Origin: Funneliformis mosseae
Lineage: Eukaryota > Glomeromycota > Glomeromycetes > Glomerales > Glomeraceae
NCBI GenBank assembly: GCA_910592005.1
Contig: CAJVPP010002893.1
Span: 1 to 13,220 of the forward strand
Direction of reading: 5' to 3'
DNA: 13,220 bases
In this document: positions 7,961 to 13,220 of the stretch, in pieces
How the letters are laid out: every line of letters starts with the position of its first letter
Position numbering within the stretch: the first letter of the stretch is position 1
Made by a program: the position numbers and the translations under genes
The notes under the pieces: generated by a model
Told to the model about the DNA's origin: nothing
The model's input: the letters and a program-made list of their open reading frames with translations, nothing else
The model's database searches: none

Positions 7961-8110
7961 TCAGTAAGTGATTTAAGATTTTCTTTAATGATATTCTAAA
8001 ATATCAATAAAATTTAGAAGATTAGTGATACAGGTTTGAGTAACAGCACTGAGATAGTATTCATATACATAGAATTAGAAAAGATAAAATGCATTTGATA
8101 TAGAATAAAA
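7961..8110 (+). pseudogene. Helitron Rep: HUH nuclease motif (pseudogene)
   Basis: In frame 1, NLED..YRFE.QH.DSIHIH (8011-8070) corresponds to the conserved EWQxRGSxHxH segment of Helitron Rep. Both metal-ligand histidines are kept (CAT at 8062-8064 and 8068-8070), whereas neighbouring Trp and Arg positions are stops (8023, 8026, 8041, 8050) and the Gly before Ser is Asp (GGT to GAT). HUH endonucleases cut one DNA strand to start rolling-circle transposition. Downstream RKDKMHLI is still readable, then the frame is lost. Confidence 0.7.
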
Positions 8111-8282
8111 CTGAATAAAAGAAAATGAAAATGTAATAAAAGAGGCAGTATAATATTTTGATACATTTATTATTATGATAAATCTAGGGTTTAATGTATC
8201 TCTTTCTAATAAGCAACTATGTAAAAAAAGTAAAGATAAATAATGCAATAATAAGTAAGATTATATTAATATAATTAACAAA

Positions 8283-8790
8283 CTGAAATGATATACATGT
8301 TGCAGTTCTTCGTATTATTTTTATATTAAAGATGACAAATAATCCTGTAAATTTAGATATCTTAAGAAGAATATTACACATACCTTTATGTGTGATAATA
8401 GTTGTGACCAACTAGAGCTCATAACAACAAGAAATAATCTATTGATCAACTTATACAGTCAGCTTTAATTGTAAGGTTGACGAGCAAATGTTAATCTAAA
8501 ACTGATTCTCAATATTCACGTAATCTTAAAATATATTTCAAAGTATATAAGTAAAGCAAAACCTCAATTTACTACTTTCAAAAATACTCAATCAAATTCT
8601 TAATAGAAACAGCCCTGAGATCTAATACTTAACTTAATCTAGAAGCTGTTATTCTATAGTATTGCAAAATGTGATATTTTTTCTCAAAAAATATATCATT
8701 TTCTTCTTAGTATTCTATTATATTATTCAAGTAGAGTATTTATATCAGTAAATCTTAATAAAGAAACACTTGGGTGAATTCATAAAATTG
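8283..8790 (+). pseudogene. Helitron Rep core with the paired tyrosines (pseudogene)
   Basis: One frame (frame 0) runs through about 500 bp with stops but no shift. It shows YTCCSSSYY and CKFRY (8292-8360; Cys-rich), LELITTRNN (about 8408-8440), G.RANVNLK (8475-8501) and then KYISKYISK (8529-8555). The last is the Y-x2-K-Y-x2-K signature: tyrosines at 8532-8534 and 8544-8546 are the expected nucleophiles of the HUH Y2 enzyme. Further on it reads DIFSQKIYHFLLSILLYYSS (from 8673) and VFISVNLNKETLG, conserved between Rep and helicase. The HUH-to-Tyr distance (about 156 codons) is plausible. Between 8110 and 8283 I cannot read the protein. Confidence 0.75.
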
Positions 8791-9607
8791 GAAAAAAATG
8801 AAGAATCCTTTACAAATAATTCTGAATGACAGAATAATCATCTTTAAAAAAATATTATAATTGATCTGCTCAATTTGAAGATTTTATGTTATTTTAGCTT
8901 AATTTAATATATAAATTTACAAAAGATTATTAAAAAAAATGTATAGAAGAAATATAATACGTATCTTTTCATACCTATCATTTTTGCCTCAAGGTCCTCA
9001 ATGGAAAGAGTTTTGCTATGTAAAAGTTCTTTACTACATTCAATATCAAGATTTTCAGCAATTAACAGAGAATGAAACTATTATATAATCAGCTCTATAT
9101 AACTGATATATTAAAGAAATAAATGTAGATACAATTGATCTACTTAGACAATCTATGGATAAAGAAACTGATGAATCTGTTGATGAAGAGGATAAAAACT
9201 ATTCAAAGATGATGATAAAGATGAATTATGATCTAATTGGATGTTTTTAGCAGAAATAGGTCTAAATTCAATAATTAATTGTTTATCTAATATAGGATTA
9301 TATAATATAGATTGTAATTATAATTAGATTAACAAAACTAGATAATAATACTTTAATGCAGATCTTATAGAAGCTGATACCTTTGTGAAAAGAGTTTTCA
9401 TTAATAAGAAAGAAGATGAAGGAAACTAATTGGATAATTTGAATTATCAGTCATTAAATGAGAAGAAAAAGATCATTTTTAAGCAAGTAGAGTCTATAAT
9501 TAATGGCTATCAAGCTAGACCAATAAGAATTATTATAATAAGGATTGCAGGAACTGAAAAAACTTATCTTATTAATGCAATCTGAGGTAGACTTCACAAG
9601 ATGACAG
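8791..9607 (+). pseudogene. Helitron helicase domain, N-terminal part up to Walker A (pseudogene, truncated)
   Basis: Readable pieces are QWKEFCYVKVLYYIQ (8999-9043), the region before the helicase in which related proteins read W..YC.VK, then INVDTIDLLRQSMD and an acidic stretch DESVDEEDK (about 9169-9197). In frame 1 from 9220 follow NWMFLAEIGLNSI, ADLIEADTFVKRVF (9358-9400), YQSLNEKKKIIF, INGYQARPIRI and the P-loop IAGTEKTYLINAI (9544-9582). The Walker A of Pif1-type helicases is GxAGTGKT; here both flanking glycines are lost (to Arg and Glu, each by G to A). A stop lies at 9583. Homology ends at GRLHKM (9586-9603), where an LTR begins; motifs Ia to VI are absent. Confidence 0.75.
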
Positions 9608-9654
9608 TGTAATAGGATTGGATTGATGAACGTGACGCAGTATATTGCAGATCT

Positions 9655-9790
9655 AAATATCAGATATATCAGACATATTTGATATATTTAATATATTTGA
9701 TATACTGGACATATTTGATATATTTGATATACTGGACATATTTGATATAATTGATATCTTGGACATATCGGATATATTTGATTTATTTGA
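9655..9790 (+). repeat. Tandem ATATTTGATATACTGGAC motif array in LTR B
   Basis: Units of about 27-29 bp (TATTTGATATACTGGACATA repeated, then variants with TCTTGGACATATCGG) precede the TATA box. Copy A has a shortened, mutated version at about 3185-3250. In retrotransposon LTRs such arrays often act as enhancer sites; this is inference here. Confidence 0.5.
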
Positions 9791-9824
9791 TTTATTTGTT
9801 ATATCCATCTATATATTAATTTAG

Positions 9825-9833
9825 TATAAATAG
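9825..9833 (+). promoter_or_regulatory. TATA box of LTR B
   Basis: TATAAATAG, downstream of the motif array, in the U3 position of the LTR and conserved in copy A as TATAAATA (3285-3292). It would mark the retrotransposon promoter, with transcription starting some 30 bp downstream. Confidence 0.55.
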
Positions 9834-10051
9834 AGAGCAATAGAATCATGTAAAACAGTAGTTCGCTTTTAGTTCACTTAGTTTTCCTTTAGTTTTGCTT
9901 TTAGATCGACATCTAATAGTTCTTGTAGAGGCGTCTGGCCTAACATTCCACTTAGTACTTTAACTCTTTGCTTTCTTTTTTTTTATATATTACTTCTTAT
10001 TTTCTTATTTTTCTATTATTATCTCATATCTTTATTATTATTATTATTATC

Positions 10052-10079
10052 AATAAACATTATTATTATTATCAATAAA
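10052..10079 (+). terminator. Two polyadenylation signals in LTR B
   Basis: AATAAA at 10052-10057 and 10074-10079, in a duplicated TTATTATTATCAATAAACAT unit about 220 bp after the TATA box. This fits the end of R in the LTR. It is a common motif in AT-rich DNA; the case rests on position and duplication. Confidence 0.4.
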
Positions 10080-10258
10080 CATATTATTATACCTCTGAAT
10101 CAATCGAGTCGCTTTGCTTTTAGTCTTATCATGAATACACTACCGTGTAGATTCTAAATCTTGAGTTAAACTGAATTGAGTCACTACGTAAACTTAAAAG
10201 AATCACCACTCGAACACCCCATCTAACTGTCACAATTCGCAAGAATTGCACGTTAACA

Positions 10259-12111
10259 ATATTTTATTTAATATATATTATTATTGTGAAAGATTTTTTG
10301 ATATTAATAGTATTCAATTTAAATAACTAGATTAATTAGAATGACTTTATGATATTAATAGTCTTTGTGATATATGCTTATGAAAACTTATATATAAGTA
10401 TTATTTTATACTTTTTCAGATTTAACTTAAATTAATAAGTTCATCTTTATCTAAATTTTAGAATAACAAATATAATTAAAAACTTGAATTAATAGATCTT
10501 TTATGATTATAAGTTTTCTTTACTAATTACAAAATATTTTAATATTCTTTTTTTTTTGTTTTTATAAACATATTTTTTGAAAATCAATTTTATTTAATTT
10601 TTAATAAACTTTGCTATGTATTTTATAATTTCTTGTAATTAATTATTACCTTATAATTAATTACATTTATAATAAATAATTTCTTATTTATAATTAATTC
10701 TATTTCATAATTATTTACCATCATTTAATTAATTATATAATTATCATATTTTTTAAAAAATATGTAATTAATTATTATAATTATAAATTATATTTTTATA
10801 TAATTACATATAATTATCATGATATATTTACTTGTGACTTAAATTTACAATATATACTGTATTTAATGTTATTACTAAACTAATCTAGTGATTATTAGAC
10901 TGAAACTAAATTAAAGCTAAATTAAACTAAAAAAATTAGATTGGATTTAATTTGATTTGGAATGTTAATTAGTATAAGATTTAATTTATATTTATAAAAA
11001 TAAAGTGTTGTTAATTAATAAACAATAAATAAATTATTAAATTATTTTATTGTTTATTATTTTAATTATTTAAATATTGAATTTACAAATTATTAATATA
11101 ATAAGAAGGTTTTATTCACTTATAAATAAATTAACTAGCTTTTATTTTACCTGTAAATCTCTTTATAAATGCTTTTAATAAATATAAATATTTTTAATAA
11201 TGTATTATTTATAACTATTCATTTTTACTATTCTCTAAATTACATCAAAATACTTATTTTTAAGCATTAACTTTCATAAATTTAATATTTCCTCAAAAGA
11301 CTTAGAGACTTCATTATTTATTTGATCTACTTTTTTATTATTAAATTCACTTTTACTATTATTTAATTATTTTATCTTTTTATTAATTTTAAGAATTGAG
11401 TTTACATTGATATTATTATCTTTATTAGAGTTGTATATTTATTTATTTACTATAGAGTTTTATTTCTATAGACTTGATTAATAATACTTTTATTTGCACT
11501 ATTAAGTCTAAATACTACATCATTAGAATAACAATTTTTATTTGCTAACAAGAAATTTAAATTATTAAACTATAAAAGAAATCAATTTTTTTTTGTTTAA
11601 TATAGATAATTTATTGAAGATTACAATATTTTTACTGATATAGTATTTATACAAATATTCATAATTTTGATATATTACAATTCCTAATTCTTTATAATGA
11701 TATGAAATCCAATTCCAATATGTAAAAAAATTAAAAAATTACTTAAAGATGAGTCATTAAATAGAAATTTTTTATTCAATAATTATCAAATTCTTTATAA
11801 TATTAAATAATGTATTTTCTGTCTAAATAATAAAATAGTATAATATAAATTCACTTAAAGCAACTTAATTAGAACTCTATTAAGATTATTAATTAATATT
11901 GTGAATATAAAATTTAAGATAATATTAAAAGTAGTTTTTTTATTCTTTATTATTTTTAAGACTTTTATACACTAATCGAAATTAAAAAAATTAAATATGC
12001 AAAAATCAGTCTAAAATCAATCTAAATTTAGTAAATTATCAAAAATTAGCCTAACCGATTGGTTATATCAGAAATTGGTTAAGAATCAGCCAAAATTTAA
12101 CTTATCTATTC
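10259..12111. other. Long AT-rich stretch without recognisable content
   Basis: About 1.85 kb of mainly A/T with dense stops in all frames. Small repeats such as GATATTAATAGT (about 10310 and 10349) and runs of TAATTAATTA occur. Near 12000-12100 there are short repeated words (AAATCARTCTAAA, ATTGGTTA twice). I see no coding homology, transposon end or RNA gene. Confidence 0.5.
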
Positions 12112-12634
12112 CTAAAGAATAATAATATTATCATATCTAAAGAATGATGCATTTATTGTATCTTAAGTATGATGCATTAATTATACCTTAGTTGCAATAA
12201 TTTTATTATTCTTAAAGAATGATAGTATTATCATTTCTTAGATACGATAGTTTTATCATATCTAAAGAATAATGATATTATTATACTTAAAAAATGATGC
12301 ATTTATTGTTCCTTAGAAATGATTGTTTTATCATTTCTTAGAGATGATTGTTTTATCATTGCTTAGGAATGATAGTTTTATCGTTTCTTAAGAATAATTG
12401 TTTTATCGTTCCTTAGATATGATGCATCTATCATTCCTAAGAAATGATTGTTTATCATACCTAAAGAATGATAATATTATTGTTCCTTAGGTATAATAGT
12501 TTTATCATTCCTTAGATATGATATTTTTATTATTTCTAAGAAAAATGTATTTATTATTCCTTAGAGACGATTGTTTTATTATTCCTTAGAGACAATAGTA
12601 TTATCATATCTAAGGAACAATAGTTTTATCATTC
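12112..12634. repeat. Tandem array of about 21 dyad-symmetric 25-bp units
   Basis: Units of 24-26 bp follow the pattern CTTAGRAATGATNNTTTTATCATTC; for example the unit starting CTTAGAAATGATTGTTTTATC is followed directly by one starting CTTAGAGATGATTG. The first is at 12112-12136 and the last at 12610-12634. Each unit carries AATGAT and ATCATT as inverted halves, and the joint between units is itself palindromic (CCTTAGG/CTAAG). Units differ by a few substitutions, many of them transitions, and are not separated by unique spacers. Confidence 0.85.
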
Positions 12635-12845
12635 TAATAAACTGAACTTTTAGATTAAACTGATTTGCTAAAATTATATTGATTTAATATACTATTTGAG
12701 TTTATTTCTGATATATAGAAATATTTATAAAAATAAGCTTAATTTTTTAACTTTTTAAAAATAATTTTAATTATTTCCAAATTTTCTTTTTTTACATTCC
12801 ATCAAAATACCAAAAAAAAAAAATTTGTCTCAAGAACAAAAGGAC
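12635..12845. other. AT-rich spacer
   Basis: No coding or structural signal. Towards its end CCATCAAAATACC (about 12800) resembles a part of the next tandem repeat, so a decayed extra unit may be present. Confidence 0.4.
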
Positions 12846-13076
12846 CTTAAGTTGAATTTTAGTCAATTTTTCTGATTTTTTTTTTACTTTTTATAATAGA
12901 AATATACCTTTAACCATCAAAATTAGACGAAACTTAAGTTGAATTTTTGTGATTTTTTTTTACTTTTTATAATAAAAATATGTCTCTAACTATCAAATCA
13001 GATAAAAATTAAAGTGTATTTTAGTCAATTTTTCTGAATTTTTTATTTTTTATAATAGAAATATACCTTTAACTAT
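12846..13076. repeat. Three tandem units of about 70-87 bp
   Basis: Units begin near 12846, 12933 and 13008. Shared order: CTTAAGTTGAATTTTAGTCA, a T-rich run, CTTTTTATAATAGAAATATACC, and CTTTAACYATCAAA. The third unit is cut at AACTAT (13076), where new sequence starts. Confidence 0.7.
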
Positions 13077-13220
13077 TGTTACGGTCAGTTCTTTAAGATA
13101 CTTATAAGTGATAAGTGAAGCAATATATGTGGATGGTAAGTAGAAGGTTTAATTTGATATTTAGATTTAGAAGAGTGTCAGTAAATTAACAGTTTATTTA
13201 ATAATTATAACAATGGAGTA
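13077..13220 (+). mobile_element. Possible start of another LTR or inserted element, cut by the window edge
   Basis: TGTTACGGTCAG begins exactly where the third tandem unit stops matching its siblings. The following 140 bases are visibly less AT-rich and keep CpG. TGTTAC is a usual type of LTR start. No TATA box, coding trace or partner end is in the window, so the element type is a guess. Confidence 0.35.

Larger units (their letters stand above)
5580..9607 (+). mobile_element. Helitron relic (RepHel), truncated on the right, with a nested palindromic element
   Basis: The coding traces run in the order expected of a fungal Helitron protein: Cys-rich N-terminus, Helitron-like N region, HUH nuclease, paired tyrosines, then the start of a Pif1-type helicase. 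All are on the + strand. The part after Walker A is missing where an LTR begins (9608). The 745-bp palindrome at 6701-7445 is inserted in it. Neither the 5' TC end nor the 3' hairpin-CTRR end can be located, so the left boundary is approximate. Helitrons move by rolling-circle replication; this copy cannot, given the stops, frameshifts and missing helicase. Confidence 0.75.
9608..10258 (+). repeat. LTR copy B (651 bp), same family as 3130-3675, probably a solo LTR
   Basis: Starts TGTAATAGGATTGG and ends GCACGTTAACA, giving the TG...CA form. It contains a motif array of ATATTTGATATACTGGAC units, a TATA box, two AATAAA signals and ATT microsatellites. It keeps many CpG dinucleotides that copy A lost. 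The left flank is Helitron helicase and the right flank is plain AT-rich DNA, with no primer-binding site or polypurine tract next to it, so no internal element region accompanies it. The five bases outside each end (GACAG and ATATT) do not match. Insertion followed by rearrangement or deletion is therefore likely. Confidence 0.7.

Noticed and set aside
8130..8165. KRGSIIF read as the HUH motif
   Set aside because: It lacks both histidines. The true motif, IHIH after YRFE.QH, is at 8029-8070.
8217..8411. 64-codon minus-strand frame
   Set aside because: Opposite the Cys-rich part of the Helitron Rep, which has better support.
3130..10258. The two LTRs as the pair of one retrotransposon of about 7 kb
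   Set aside because: The DNA between them is a Tc1-like element and a Helitron, while the gypsy pol lies upstream of copy A. The copies also differ strongly in decay.
12112..12634. CRISPR-like array
   Set aside because: Units are contiguous without unique spacers, and the setting is eukaryotic.

Overview
The window reads as AT-rich (roughly 20-25% G+C by eye) eukaryotic, gene-poor, repeat-packed DNA. No intact host gene, tRNA or rRNA is visible. Every coding trace is a decayed transposable element, and several are nested in one another. The mix (Ty3/gypsy pol, Tc1 transposase, Helitron Rep-helicase, TA-flanked short elements) and the style of the Helitron protein resemble genomes of arbuscular mycorrhizal fungi (Glomeromycotina, Rhizophagus-like). 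That assignment is from recall of family resemblance and was not searched.

Layout. 1-121: terminal piece of a TA-flanked DNA transposon, inserted just after the reverse-transcriptase active site of the next element. 122-3675: 3' part of a Ty3/gypsy-type retrotransposon: RT C-terminus and RNase H (122-907), integrase with zinc-binding region, D,D35E core and GPY/F-like end (about 1130-2206), a second unrecognised ORF (2300-3129) split by a 365-bp MITE, a purine-rich tract, and the 3' LTR (3130-3675). 3676-3850: two short TIR remnants facing apart. 3953-5265: complete but dead Tc1-like element of 1,313 bp with TA duplications and D,D35E spacing. About 5580-9607: a degraded Helitron RepHel ORF on the + strand that still shows the HUH histidines and the paired tyrosines, and breaks off in the helicase Walker A region. 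A 745-bp near-complete palindrome (6701-7445) sits inside it. 9608-10258: a second, better preserved LTR of the same family as 3130-3675, probably solo. 10259-12111: very AT-rich DNA with nothing recognisable. 12112-12634: a tandem array of about 21 dyad-symmetric 25-bp units. 12846-13076: three longer tandem units. From 13077 a less AT-rich sequence opening with TGTTAC cuts the third unit and may be the start of another LTR.

The genes do not form a host pathway. Each was a self-mobilisation module (reverse transcription and integration, cut-and-paste transposition, rolling-circle replication), and all are inactivated. In-frame stops fall almost wholly where Gln, Trp or Arg is expected, so decay is dominated by C-to-T and G-to-A transitions. 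CpG loss between the two LTR copies points the same way. The most notable observations are the long palindrome whose conceptual removal restores the Helitron reading frame, the 25-bp dyad array, and the unrecognised retrotransposon ORF that ends against its LTR.
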